Below, in pieces: positions 29,085 through 41,408 of a stretch of 64,000 nucleotides of DNA. This DNA is from Immersiella caudata (lineage: Eukaryota; Ascomycota; Sordariomycetes; Sordariales; Lasiosphaeriaceae): the NCBI GenBank assembly GCA_030512335.1, contig JAULSU010000001.1, positions 8,308,001-8,372,000 of the forward strand, given 5' to 3'. A program made the position numbers and the translations under genes. Position 1 is the first letter of the stretch; each line of letters begins with the position of its first letter. The notes beneath the pieces were generated by a model that worked only from the letters and a program-made list of their open reading frames with translations, was not told where the DNA came from and searched no databases.

Positions 29085-32000
29085 ATGGTCGTCGTCCTCA
29101 AACAACACTCGGAGCTAATCACGCACCAAGTGGCTGCTGCTCCAATCCCCAGCTCCTCCCTCTTCGTGACCGTCCGCGACGAAAATGGCCTTCCTCTCAT
29201 CATCAGTCTCGGCAGCAACGGCGTCCTGTACGCCTTCAAGGAAAACTCGACGGGCGCGCGCGTCATGATGGACCTTAATAAGGCTTTTGGCATCGCCGAA
29301 CAGCCTGTGACGGCCTTTGACATGTCGCAGGGCGCCGACGACAGGCTCTATCTTGCTTTTTCCCATGTTCAGAACCCCAATTCGAAAAAGACGCCTCTTG
29401 TCATGACGCTGCCCTTTAGCCCGACCGAGTTCGACACGGCCGCCCAGGAGCTGGATCTCAAGCACCTCGTCATGCCTGAGGGCGGCGCTGGCACCGAGAC
29501 GAGCATTGAAAAGATATACATGGTTTGTTTGCTCTCTCTTGCTCTTTGTGGTTGTGCCCTCATTCTGCAGAAACGGGACTAGGGAAGAGAGGATAATTGA
29601 AAAAAAAAGGAAGAAAAAAAAGAAAAAAAAAGAAGAAAAAAAGAAACTGACTCCATCAGGGACCCAAAGCGCACCGCTCTCACTACCCAGACGTATTCCT
29701 CGGGTACACGCCCCTTGCCGACGTGCACAAGTCGGCGGATATTGCGCGCGTCCATATCGCCAGCGATTTCAACCACTGGTGCGTCATGTCGGATCTTGAG
29801 CTACCTGAGAACGCTTCTCAGATCGTCGACTTTTGCCCTGCCTTTCTCCGCGTTGGCGGTGGTTTCTTCCTGCTGTACGTTATTGCCGGGGAGATGCAGC
29901 TCTTGTTTTCCACGGTTCGGGACGAGGATGGGTTCACGTTCCAGGTGTCGTTGGAGTGTCCCAAAGGCACGTTTGCTCCCCCCCTCCCCTTGTTGTTCTC
30001 TCCCGACTGACCCAATCATCAGGTGCAAAATGCCTCGCGACAACCCAAGACGCGCACGGCTACAGCTCGCTCCTCGTCGGCGGGGCCGCCGGCCTCTGGC
30101 ACTGGGACACGCAAAACAGCCAGCGCCGCAACCGCCCGGGCCGCCTGCTCTCGAGCGACGAAGCCTTCGAGGAGGTGACGCGTCTGTACACAGCCCAGAA
30201 CCCCGACGGCAAGATATCCGTGTTTGCGTCCAACGCCGACCTCGGCCTCAGCTACTTCACCACATCCAGCCCGACGTTTGGCGACCCCCTGGACATCGTT
30301 CCGCTCGTCCCCGAGGGAAAGGGCGGCATCTTCTCGCCGTTTGTGGCGTCCCGATCCGACACGCAGCAGCTCGTCGTTTGCACGCCCGACGCCACGGAAC
30401 TGACACTGCTCCAGCAGGACATGAAGAGCGGCGCGTGGAGCGCCAAGGCCCTGTTCATCCCGGTGCTCGACGATAACATCGAGTTTGACGCCTACATGAC
30501 GTGCGTGGCCGTCAAGGACGACACGGGGCGACCGGTTGCGGGGCGCGAGTTTGTGCTCGAGAGCGAGGCCGGGTGGGTCGACATCTTCGTCAACGGCCGG
30601 AGCGTGCTGGCGGGACCGGACGGGACGAAGGTCGAGACGGATAGCAGGGGAGTCATCACGCTCATTGTGCCGACGGCCGACATCCAGGCCAACGAGTTCT
30701 GCCTGTCGGAGCCAGAGCTCATACCCGATGGGTACGTCGTGGATCCCATGGCCAAGACCAACGAGAAGCTGGCGGCGTTGGGCAGCGGTGATGCGTTGAG
30801 GGGTGCCAGGACGAGCGAGGGCAAGCCGCTTCTCGACGGCGCAAAGCTCTCTGACGGCGAGATTGATGAGGTTGGAAGGGCGTTGGGGACGGTTCACCGC
30901 GAGGCGAAGAGGTTGCGGGAGGGAAAGGCTGAAGAGGAGGAGGACGACGACGATGACGACGACGATGATGATGAGGACGGAGAAGTCATTGTCGGCACAA
31001 GGCCAAACACCACGGCGCCAAAGAAGAAGGCAAAAAAGGTATGATGCGTCGGTCCCGCTGGCATTGATAACCCCTGATGTGGCGCTAACGACGGCGTGGT
31101 CAGCGCTTCCGCCACTACCTCCGCGAAGCGTGGAACAACTTCAAGGACGACTTCAAGACGTGGTGGGTGGAAAAGGTAGGTCGACATCTGGTCGCCGTCT
31201 TCGAAGTGGCCGGCAAGGCATGGCGCATGGTCATCAAGCGCTGGAACGACTTTATCGACATGGTGACCATGGTCTGGGACAAGATCGTCGACGGCTTCAA
31301 GCGCCTCGTTGAGTTCATCAAGTTCCTGTTCAACTGGCACGACATCCTAAACGTCAAGAACTTTATCGTCGACTGGGTCAATGGCGGCATCGACAACATG
31401 CTGGACCGCCAGGCCGGCATCGAGAGCAAGACGAGTCGCTGGTTCGACGGCCTGCGGAGGCAGCTTGGCGTCGCCGAGTACGAGCCCGACCTCCAGGATG
31501 AGGCCACCAAAGATGACCCGGCCGAGGGTGTGGATGAGCTGGACGATGAGTCCTCGACGTCTTTGCAGTACACCATGTACCAGGTAAGCTCGGCACCTAC
31601 CTTACCTACCTCAGGCACCTGTCTACCAGGTACCTAGGCGGCTACTACCTAGGCCAGCACTAAGACAGCGCAGGTTGAGCACGGCGGCGCTATGAACTCG
31701 TCGGTCCCCCAAAACCGGCAAGAGGCCGAAGCGGAGGAGAAGCAGCTCAGCGGCGACCTCTCGCACGCCAGCGACAAAGCAGCCGAGCAAGTCGCCAGCG
31801 ACCTCGACGGGAAGGACGACGGAGACAAAGTGGACTCGCTCGAAGAAAAGCTGGGCTCGACAGGCGACAACTTTTCCAACGGCACCAAGATGTCGCGCAA
31901 GAGTCTCTTTGAAACCATCCGCGACGCCCTGGTCGGCGCAGGCATCAACCTGTTCGAAGACCTGACCCTCGCCCTGATCCGCGGCGGCTTCGGCGCCATT

Positions 32001-33220
32001 GCCGCATTCCGCGACGTCATCAACAAGAAGATCAAGGTCCCCATCTTCTCCAAGCTCTACAAGCAGATCTCGGGCCGCGACCTCACCGTGCTCGACTTCA
32101 TGTCCTTGATCCTGGCCATTCCCACTACCGTCATCGCCAAGGTGGCCTTCAAGTTGGCCAAGAAGCCGTGGAAGCAGCTGAGGGCACCCAATCTCAGCAA
32201 AAAGAAGACGGCGTCCTCGACGGCCCGGATGAGCACTGGCCAACAACAAGTCTCACTCATCTCGGGGGCGTCAAAGCCAAAAGCGGCTGCACTCCTAAGC
32301 CAAGGCGGGGACGACGACGCCGACGATACAGCCGAGGACGACGCCGACCTGTTTGCCGAAATCCCAGTCGAAGCCAACAACGTGCTGGCCATCATCGCGG
32401 CCGTCGCCCGGTTCTTCCGCCTCATCTTCAAGGGCGTCAAGTTCGCAAAGAAGAAGGGGCGCTTTGCCGACTTTTGCGACTTTTGTGACAAGGTCTTGGG
32501 CATCGCGACGATCTTCATCACCTTTCCGTTTGGCGTCGAAAAGGGCACCAACGAGATTGCCATGCGGACGTCGGCGTGGGCCGTTGCCACGGTGGGCGAG
32601 CTCGTGGCCATCTTTGGTATGACTTGACCCAACATGTGTATGCGTGCTGGGCGCGAAGTGTGCTGACCTCTCTTTGTGAATTCATTAGGAGACAAGATTG
32701 TTGCGTACATGACGCCTACCCCTCGGCCACCGTCCATGGGCCCTCCGACAACCCCACCGCCGCCACACGCCCGGACAAAGTTCAACAAGATGGAACTCAT
32801 CAAGGTGGTTTGCGCCCTGGTCCCTTGGGCTCTCGAGATAGCCGCCGTCGCCGAGCAGCGCAGAGAGCTCCGCAAGCAAGATCGACACGAAAAGGACTTG
32901 GACGGCCCGATGGCGGCGTGGTGGCAGACCAAGCTTCAGATCGTCGTCTTGACGTTTGCGCCTTGTGCCATGGTAGGCTGGTCCATGGCAGGTAAGTCAA
33001 TCTATCTACCTAGGTCCCCACTTAGGAATGTCGAGTTGATGGCTGACTTTGTGTCGCAGAATACGTCATCAAGGACCCCAAAGGACAAGCCATAGTAGGT
33101 TTTATCGGAGGGTGCTTCGAATTCGCTGAGACGACTACGCTGCTTGCCCTGGCGATCAAGTCTACCAAGGAATCGAGGTACTGCCAGATGCCGACACGGT
33201 CGTCGCATCCTAACAAGTAG
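29085..33220 (+). CDS. 1215-residue multidomain protein with hydrophobic C-terminal third (right partner of the divergent pair)
   Basis: Seven exons: 29085-29522, 29660-29966, 30023-31038, 31104-31583, 31674-32616, 32689-32991, 33060-33220 (3648 nt). Every junction is in phase. Residues 1-400 look like a beta-propeller or lectin-like fold with repeated strands (LFVTVRDENGLPLIIS, LLYVIAGEMQLLFSTVRDED, GAAGLWHWDTQ). Residues ~406-480 resemble a bacterial-type Ig-like domain (VAVKDDTGRPVAGREFVLES ... TDSRGVITLIVPTA). An acidic run near 550-567 is followed by Lys-rich KKKAKK. From 588 there are amphipathic helices rich in Trp/Phe (AWNNFKDDFKTWW, FLFNWHDILN). About 850-1200 holds several hydrophobic segments (FMSLILAIPTTVIAKVAF, LQIVVLTFAPCAMVGWS, IVGFIGGCFEFAE). 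Intron 2 is GC-AG. I do not recognise the family. A large soluble front with a membrane-prone tail suggests a membrane-acting effector, which is inference. Confidence 0.8.
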
Positions 33221-34126
33221 GTCATTAGCTTGGCTTGCGCGTCTGAGATGAGAGGGATGAGGGGTTGGTACGGCGGATGACGGGGCTCAGGGGGTTGTCT
33301 TGACACTGGGAAGGGGCGCCGGCTGTTGAACTTTTCTTGCATAAGGTTCTGGCATAGCTGCTGCAATACATTGGACATCACACCTTGAAATGGCTGCCTG
33401 CGCGGGCGCACGAGAATGCGATTGTGTAGTCTTTGGTAATTCGGCTGGCGTGGATGGGAACCAGCTCAAGAACGGATATAGACGCGCGATGGTGGTGGAC
33501 CCGTCTGGGGAGATCAGTGTCGAGTGTGAGAAGCTGAGTGAGAATGCGGCGTTGACGATTTGCACGCGGGGATGGATTGGGTCCGGAGCGAGGCTGCGCA
33601 GAGGTGATTTGGTTAGAGAGAAGGGAGAGACAAAGGGGGTTGCGTGACAAAAGCAAAAAAAAAGAGCAGAGATGCCCTCAGGACTGCGTAGTGGAACTGC
33701 CAGTATAAGGGTGTCGGCAAGTTGATCTCGCTTGGGAATCATATGGCGGATAACTTAGTTAAAGTAGCTGCGAAGCCAGTTACCTTTGTCGTAAGTCTCG
33801 CTTCGGGTGTCGTAGACCTACGGTTAACCCTTTTTATATTTCTCCAGTTTTATATTATAAAGCTTTTATAATCGATAATACGTCTGGTTTAGCTGGATTT
33901 TAAATTCTTCTTATACTTCTGTGATAGCTGATTTAATCCTTAAAAATAGACACTTAATTTACTGTTAGAGCTTGATATAATCCTGGCGCTGCTTCAGTTC
34001 CTTAATAACTCTGGCCGGGAGTGACTGCAGAAGACCTAGGTTCTAATTATAAAGGCAGATCAGAAGTCCTTAGTAACGTCACGTGGTGGTTTTAGGCCGA
34101 GATATATAGCTACACCATTTATATTA
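33221..34126. other. Downstream region grading into degraded AT-rich DNA
   Basis: 33221-33750 has normal composition with competing short frames on both strands and no recognisable gene. From about 33800 it becomes AT-rich and stop-riddled, the start of a second RIP-degraded block. Confidence 0.4.
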
Positions 34127-34131
34127 CTTAT

Positions 34132-34803
34132 TGTTGCTTTGTAGCACTCTACAGGCCTGTATTACAGCGCCTGAGAGCCTGTGGGAGCCTGTAGTACAGT
34201 GCTCCGGTCAGGGGAAGAAATGCGAGTACAGTGCTCCGGAGGAGCGCTGTAAGGTACGACAGCAGAGCTTACTAAGGTGCTGAAGGAAGCAAACGAAGGC
34301 CTGTACTACAGAGCCTAAAAGACAAGTTACAGCGGACTATGCGCTGTAAAACAGAAGGTTTCAGTGAACTCTGCACTGTAATGACAACTGTGTTGCTTGT
34401 GGATTGCTTGCTTCAGTGAGTAGTACTCAACTGAAGGAAGTAGATTGCTTGCTTGTAAGGAAAGCTAATTACAAGAGAGGAGATGGCTAGTTATAGGCTG
34501 TGGGAGCTCTGGAATGGAAATTCCAGAGCTTTCTACTACTAATACAATAATAGAATAGTATGGTGGAGGCTCTCCACAGGCCTCGTAATCACTGATGTGG
34601 CCTCAGAAGGTTGTGGAAGCCTGTGGGCTTCCAGAGCCTTCTGTGGCCCCCTGAAGGCCCTGAGGCCTTCTGGATTCCAGAAGGTTCGAAGCCACATTGT
34701 GGCTAGTGGGTGGCTGAAGGTGCAGGGTACCCAGCGCCTTCCTCACTGGCAGGCCCTGTAAATACAGGGCCTCTTTAGCGCTCTCAGAGGCTAGAATTTA
34801 ACA
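34132..34803 (+). mobile_element. Solo LTR, 672-bp family, copy 3
   Basis: TGTTGCTTTGTAGC...GAATTTAACA, 672 bp, the same length as copies 1 and 2 and nearly identical. It is flanked by a perfect 5-bp target duplication CTTAT (34127-34131 and 34804-34808). No internal retrotransposon sequence is present, so it is a solo LTR. It defines the family's ends and duplication length. Confidence 0.92.
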
Positions 34804-34918
34804 CTTATATTAACTAAGTAGTGATTACCGTGGGTTTTTAAGTTTTTATACCCGGTAAACTTTATAACCTAGTTAAAAGAGTAACTGTTATCTGTTTTTA
34901 ATTAATTTCTAACATCCT

Positions 34919-35488
34919 TGTGACGACCTGCAGGCCGCCCTTGTGGCCGGCTCGGACCGACGTGTCCCCGCAGGCGCCACAGTATGGACACCGTGCGAAC
35001 ACTGTGCGTGCACCGTATGCTCACTCTGCTCAACGCTAAACACAGTAAGCACGGTAAGCATATAAAAGGTTAATCACTCTGCTTATCACTAAACACAGTA
35101 AGCACGGTAAGTATATAAAAGGTTAATCACTCTGCTTAACGTTAAACATAGTAATCACAGTAAGCACAGCTATAAGTTACCTCCTATTATACTGTTCTAT
35201 ATAATTAGATTCCTTATACCGTTTAGTATAAAAACCTATTACCGTAGCCACGGTTTGTAAGGGACCCTTCTGGTTCCTTATGTAAGTATTTGCTTGTTAA
35301 TTAAATTAACCTTAATTATATCTTATTACATTAACACTTAGAGTGTTACTCTACATTATAGTGATATATAACCGCCATTAACCAGTGAACCCCTGTCTGT
35401 AAGGACTTGCCTCTGTATTACTCCTCTCTCCCCCACCCTACCTTAGCGACCCTGCCGACCATTTGTCGACAGGTCAGAGGTTGTAACA
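34919..35488 (+). mobile_element. 570-bp TGTGACGACC-family LTR with internal tandem repeats
   Basis: Ends TGTGACGACC...GTTGTAACA, as in the copy at 24128. It is longer because of about three ~58-bp repeats at 35021-35165 (each with CTAAACACAGTAAGCACGG then TATAAAAGGTTAATC). The flanks ATCCT and GTAGG do not match, so no duplication is visible. It is partly RIP-mutated. Confidence 0.75.
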
Positions 35489-38400
35489 GTAGGGTCTTTC
35501 CTACTCCAACCTCCTAAAATTGGAGAGCTAATGAGTCTAAAACTTCAGTGTAAGTGCCTTCTAGACCCTTAAGAGTTAAGTTAAAGCAATAAAGGGATAT
35601 CCAGTCAAAGGTTTCTAGAAGGCTCTTTTACTTATCTTTTACTAAATAGATTATAACTCTTATAAGGTGTATAAAACGATTAATATACTGCTATAAAGAA
35701 GTGAAATCGTTAGGGTTAAATCTAACGCGGGTAACGTGTTGCCGCACTTTTATCCTCAATCCGTTCCTAGTAAGTACGGCTTTACTAAGGCGCTTTTATA
35801 TCTGCGCTAGGACTTTAATTCTATAAGTAACCAGCTTTTATAACTTATTTATATAATGGTCAAATATTAATACTATCCTATTATCCAGTAACTTTATAAT
35901 TAACTACAGTTATGTTATACAGCGGGTGGCGTTTATAACAGTAGTGAGCTTAACATACTCCTTAACATTTAGGACTTCGTGGTTTACTTACTCTTTTTCC
36001 TAAGTCTTTATCTTTTCTAAAGCCTATATGTGGTTCTTTACTATCGCAGATATAGTATCGTAAATAAGAGTGATGTTACTAATACCGAATCTAAAGGACA
36101 TCTTAGGTAATCTTCGCTAGCGTTTCTAGCACTCCCGTATCATGTTAGTAAATTCGGCTTAAGATAGGGAGTGGCCTCTTATAGATCTTAATAAAACGAA
36201 GAAACTACTGCGCACTAGAGTCGGGCAAACTACGTATTGTGAACTGATAAGCCAGAACATTAGTAAAGTTAACTTATAAGTGTCTGCTGTGCTTGCCGGC
36301 CTCCTCACCTCGTGTTACCCCTATTAACTTAAGGTTTACTAATTCAAACTCATTTTAAACTACCAAACGCTGACCGGGCGTTAAATTCGTCTCGGTATCC
36401 TCTATTACGCCTATCGACACGTAGGGGCAAATCTCCGCCAGTTATAAGGTATATACTATCGTAATATAGCCTGGGGTAAAACTAAAGGGAGCTAGATAGG
36501 ATGGTCAGCGTGGTCATCTGTACGAGTTTAATATAACTGCTGTATCACATATTGTTCTCATTCCTATGTATAGGCTGTTCAATCATCGTGTCTTCCCGGC
36601 TTAGTGATGGTAAGTCTGATCTGTGAGAACCGTGGGTGGCTTTTGGGTCAGAGACATGCTTGGAAGGCATGTCACACCGGCACACGGTGCCAGTTTTGCT
36701 GGCCCAGAAAAAGACAGTGTAAGTTTTCTTCCAGTCTTTCATATGTCGGTAGAGGTCGAAATTGAGAAGAGGCGAGGGGATCAGATTTTAAACATACGGA
36801 TCGTTCAGACTGCATGATGCAGAGGCATGATTGGCCGACCTGACCGATGGTAACGCGGAGAAGCAGAGCTTCTCGCCCACGGCAGCCAAGATCTGAATGT
36901 CAGACATCGTATATTTGCCAGGCATCCAGCGAGGTCGGACAAAGCGAGGGTTGAACACTGCATTGCTCCAGGGTCGGTCAACAGAAGCGAAACGCGTAAT
37001 AATACATTTCGAATCCCGCCGGAACTGCGAGGGACTACAAAGGACTTTCAAAAGAGACTAGGATATTGTACGGTATTTTACGACCCGTCAGATCCCCAAC
37101 CATACCAATGATATATGGTGCTCACTGTGGCTCCCAGATTACAGCTGTAATGAGCTCTGTCAGTACTTCTCTACCCTTTTCATCCAAGCGTGTAATTATA
37201 TATCGCACAAGTGTACAAAGAAAGGGGGAAAGCCCCAGAAAAGACAGTTTCAGATACGTGCTAAGTTTACGTAGAGGGGCTAAAACGATCTACGGAGGTG
37301 TAAACAAGCGGTATAAAGGTGAAGGTCGTTAAATCTCCGCTTTCTGAGAAGAGGAGGTGTGGGAAAAGAGTTCGGTTTAAGGGAGTCAGAGACAGTGGGG
37401 CATATCTAACTAATATCGAGCAGGCGTAGTAAGAAGAGCTAATCCCATCGTGTGAGAGTGTAGAGAAATGGTGTTTAAGAAATTATTCTCTCGATTGTGC
37501 TGATTTCTATCAGACACTGTCTAAAAGGCTTAGACTGCCTAGCTTAATCAGAAGGACTGTTTAGTACTGTGGAATCAGACTGTAAGTAAATACTCAGAGT
37601 ACCAGCGCTCCCTGCCTGGTGATAAGTTTGATAATATTATATGCCTAGCTAGAGCTTTTACGCCAGTCTGTGAAATTCTACTATATCGCCAGGTTATGGA
37701 TAAAATAGGTACATAGCCGGTTTTAGGAAACGGTATTATGCGAATGCCGCTGCGATTCGAAACAGCTAGGAGTTCGGCCTTGCTATACCCGTCTTAGCTG
37801 GGTAAATGTGCTTGTTTTCTTCTAGGATAATATGTTGTAAATCCCTTTCGTGTGTCTTGCTGTAGTGCTGCGTTAACCTCTTTTGGAGTGTTTTCTGACT
37901 TTCTCTGGCAGGTACTTTTTCGACCTTAGTTTAATTTAAAGTCTTAGTATCTCAGGTACGAAGAGATATAGCTTTATATATAACCGTAATTTTTATACCT
38001 ACGATAGAGGAAGGACTTTTATTCTTCGCCTATATAAGTACATCTTTCCTACAGTCCACCCTGTGTAATATAGTGACAACACCTTACAGTAAGGCTTATA
38101 AAGACCTTAGCTTTAATACTTCGTCTAAAAACATAACGTAGGTTATAAGAGGGGTTATACGTAATTATTAGCAATATTTATATCACTTATTCCTAGCATC
38201 ATTACCTTAAAACAGAATAAAATGACAAAGTATGCCAGATTATTATCTGTATCTGTAGCTTTTAACGCTAATACTTGCTAACCTGCTGATAATAGCTACG
38301 TACGATAAAGTTTAAGATATCATTTATTATCGTTTCATCAACCATACGTTGCTTAACGAAGCTACTTTAACAGCTGGTGCATCAGTTTCTTCTAAACAAA

Positions 38401-39150
38401 TTAAGGGCAAGGCTGAAGGAAACAAACCCCTTACGCTAATTAGAGACGCCTTAATTCGCTTAGATGTGCGGTGTGACGCAGATCTCTTAGAACCATCCCA
38501 AGTGTAGTAGAGAGCCACTGGAGTTCAATCACTTAGATCATTTCAAAAACCATGTAGAGAGAGTATATGGGTTAAAGTTAAAGATAGATTAATGTGTTGT
38601 TTTTTATATACGCTAAACTGTTATGTCTTGATAACAGATACCTGTTAGTATGGTGTATATAATTCTCTTTTTACCATAATTGGTATGTTTCTTGCATAAT
38701 GGATACTAGCAGTCAGGAAGCGTTAAACGGTTAGTTAATAGATATAAGATTTAAATAAATAACAGGTATAACCACCACGTCTTGATAGTAAGTCTTAATT
38801 ATAATATACCGTTTGTTTCGATTCGATCTGTAAATGTTCCCTTACTTTGACATCGGGATTTAGTTCCACACATCTGACAGCCATGGTGTCGCCTTATACC
38901 CTTAGGGCCACACGTCTGAAGGTTTTACAAGCGTTAAGACAGACTGTAGGCGGATTATGTTAGTAGCTAATGTAGTATATAATGACGCCCTTTTTTAACC
39001 GCGTTACTGCTCCTTTTCCTCTGTTTCCTCTACATATAATCTATATTCGAATATTGCTAGATCAACACCGCAGGTCAAGCCTTAAAACTCACAACCCAGA
39101 CTTAACAACAGCGCTCATTAAGGCAATCGACAGCTCCTTGTAATCACTAA
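35489..39150. other. AT-rich degraded repeats with islands of normal composition
   Basis: 35489-36540 and 37340-39150 are stop-rich, AT-rich and without a recognisable gene. 36550-37330 is of more normal composition with short frames on both strands, such as 36623-36817 (MRTVGGFWVRDMLGRHV) and 38327-38518 (-), that I cannot identify. These are most likely decayed transposons and gene fragments. Confidence 0.45.
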
Positions 39151-39498
39151 ATAATTCTTGAAACTTAACGCTTTCCTACAGCTGAGGAAGCTTAAACGTA
39201 GCGTATAGGTGTATAAGTGAGAGCAGCTCCTCTGGCTGCGGTTTATCGTAGCAGTATTCCACTAACGCGATAAGGCGATCCCGCATACATTTTGTGTTGA
39301 CGAGCAAACCAACGTCTTGCAAAGCACTGCTCAGCTTACAAAGGGAAACCTCCTTCAATCCCGGCACACCCCAGTAATCCGTAAAGATAAATACCTTAGC
39401 ATGCAGTAAATAGGGGTTAGACGTTGCTGACCTCTAACTTGAATCTTGTTGGCGGTTGAAACTTCCACCGCTAGTTTCGACACCTTTTTGACAAATTT

Positions 39499-39762
39499 CT
39501 AGGCCAGAGCTTCAAAGACGATTGTCCGGCAGGTCTGATCATAGATGCCCTTTGGGGTGGCGCGGGTAGGCGCAGGTTCGTCGGGGGCCCAGCCTGACTT
39601 CATAACTCTCTTCTTCTTACTCGACGATGACGCCCCAAATCCCCAACTGTCTTCGACCGATATCACTGGCTCTAGTAGTTCTAGCCCAATTGGCTCGGCT
39701 GGCTTATCGTCTACCGGTGGGGGCTCCACCTCGCCCTCGCCGTATTTTCCGGTGTAAGCGTA
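39499..39762 (-). CDS. C-terminal exon of an unidentified gene
   Basis: The minus strand opens after a good acceptor (CTTTTTTCAG) at ~39763 and reads YAYTGKYGEGEVEPPPVDDK, then LLEPVISVEDSWGFGASSSSK, KKKRVMKSGW and ends at a stop near 39499. The acidic / WGFG / SSSKKK tail resembles the disordered C-termini of some fungal proteins, but I cannot name the family. A further minus frame at 39176-39367 (ALVEYCYDKPQPEELLSLIH) is helical and may belong to the same decayed locus. Confidence 0.3.
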   Translation of the reverse strand, partial: YAYTGKYGEGEVEPPPVDDKPAEPIGLELLEPVISVEDSWGFGASSSSKKKRVMKSGWAPDEPAPTRATPKGIYDQTCRTIVFEALA

Positions 39763-40206
39763 CTGAAAAAAGCGAAGGTTTCTTTTTCGACATTTTCCAA
39801 ATCAGCGTGGCAACCTTGCCCTTCCTTGAAGTTGATGTTGTTGACGAGGCGTATAAACGCGGGTGATTAGGAGGCAACTAGGGTAGAGTGGATCATAAAT
39901 TCGCGTTTCTTGGGTCTAATGGTGAAAAGGAATGGTTTTAACTCGCGCACGCAGACCCTCGGCGCAGTGCGGATGTACGGTTCGTGGTGGGGCTGGATTT
40001 TGTCATGGCTGAATTTGTCGCGGGCTAAATTTTGTCGCGGACTCGAACCGAGCAATAACATCGCATTTGTATCCTCCAGTACAAATTTCTATATGAAGGT
40101 ACCACTGATGCTCAGCTCTGCCAAAACCAGTAGGTTTGGGCTAGAAACTGATTCCTGGTTAAAAAAAAACCATTTTGGTGCTGTGTGATGGCTGTTTTGC
40201 CCGAGC

Positions 40207-40720
40207 GCCTACAGGGCGGCTGGGACAGCCAATGTCATCCATCCGGGGTGTTTACGGCACCACATGTGTACCTCGGAAGCAATTTTTTTTACCAGGAATT
40301 GTTTGTGAGGCGATGAGAACTGAAAACTGCCCCGCCATTGCTAGAGTGACCGGTAAAAATGTGCGACGGATAAAGCAGAAATCTGTATTTAGCCGTAGGG
40401 CGGCTGGGACAACAATGAAATGCATCCATCTAGAAATCTGGTTTTACCAGGAATTAGCCGCGCTCGCAGAAAAAACTTTTACCAGGAAAGTGGTTCGCCC
40501 TTACCAGTAAAAAAAAGTCTTGGTTTTTTTTACCAGGAGACACCGGTTGAGGTACTGGTAAAAAAAGACAGTCTAAAAGGGTATACCTGATTTTTACCAG
40601 GAACCAGCGCGAAACCCGCGGCAAAACAGCTTCTTGTCTCAACCTCCCACTTGTCCTCCCCTCTGATTTTTACCAGCAACCAACCCCGCGGCAAAACAGC
40701 TTCTTGTCCCAACCTAGAAA
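40207..40720. repeat. Cluster of TTTTTACCAGGAA motifs and short duplications
   Basis: The motif TTTTTACCAG recurs at about 40288, 40441, 40478, 40529, 40589 and 40669, partly with the inverse GGTACTGGTAAAAAAAG near 40550. Two copies of CCGCGGCAAAACAGCTTC occur ~70 bp apart (about 40617 and 40684). The motif GGGCGGCTGGGACA occurs at ~40213 and ~40397, and again inverted near 58550. Probably remains of a small transposon or recurrent insertions. Confidence 0.5.
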
Positions 40721-41400
40721 TCGGTCGTTTTTGCAAGAAGGCTCAAGCTCTTCAGACGGTGTCTGGCCAATCAAACAGCAATCCACACCCAGCAGGTGCT
40801 CATCATCATCTGGTCTGGCGTCACGGCCGCGGAGTACCACTACGGCCGCGGCCTGGAGGGCTTCCCTCCGCCGTTGCCCACCACGGGGTCCGCTCGTCGT
40901 AGCCACGGGTGCTCTGGGTGCGGGCGCTCAACTTCACCTGCGTCTCAATCGCCTTCATGCTTCTGCGTCTCAAGGACTCGCTGCAGTGAAGATGGCTTTA
41001 TGGTCTATTATCATCATCCAAGCCCCGTATTCTTTTGGAACAGAGCATCTCAGATGAGTGATTGAATGATCGAATGTTGGCACGGGCACCTGTGTGGTGC
41101 ATGGGGCGGTTCTTTGCTGATGACAACAGATCGCGGCGAGTGGAACTGTGAACCACCAGAACTACCGTGGTACTCTTCAAAGATGTGGGGGCAAGCAGCA
41201 GGCCCTGATACCGCTTGGACCAGCTGCACGAACAAACGGAGCTACGAGACCTACCAGAGTCACGTGAGGATTTGCTCATGCGGGCGGATGCATTTCACCA
41301 CGGCAAAGCAAACCCTTGCACTTCAACAAACTTAAACAGTCGCTATCACCAACCTTCTTGTACTTGCAGCCCAGCCGTTCACTATATTCATTAATGCGCT
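40721..41400. other. No gene recognised
   Basis: Normal composition with overlapping short frames on both strands. A plus-strand frame at 41066-41335 (MIECWHGHLCGAWGGSLL) is unrecognised. Confidence 0.3.
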
Positions 41401-41408
41401 AAAAACCG

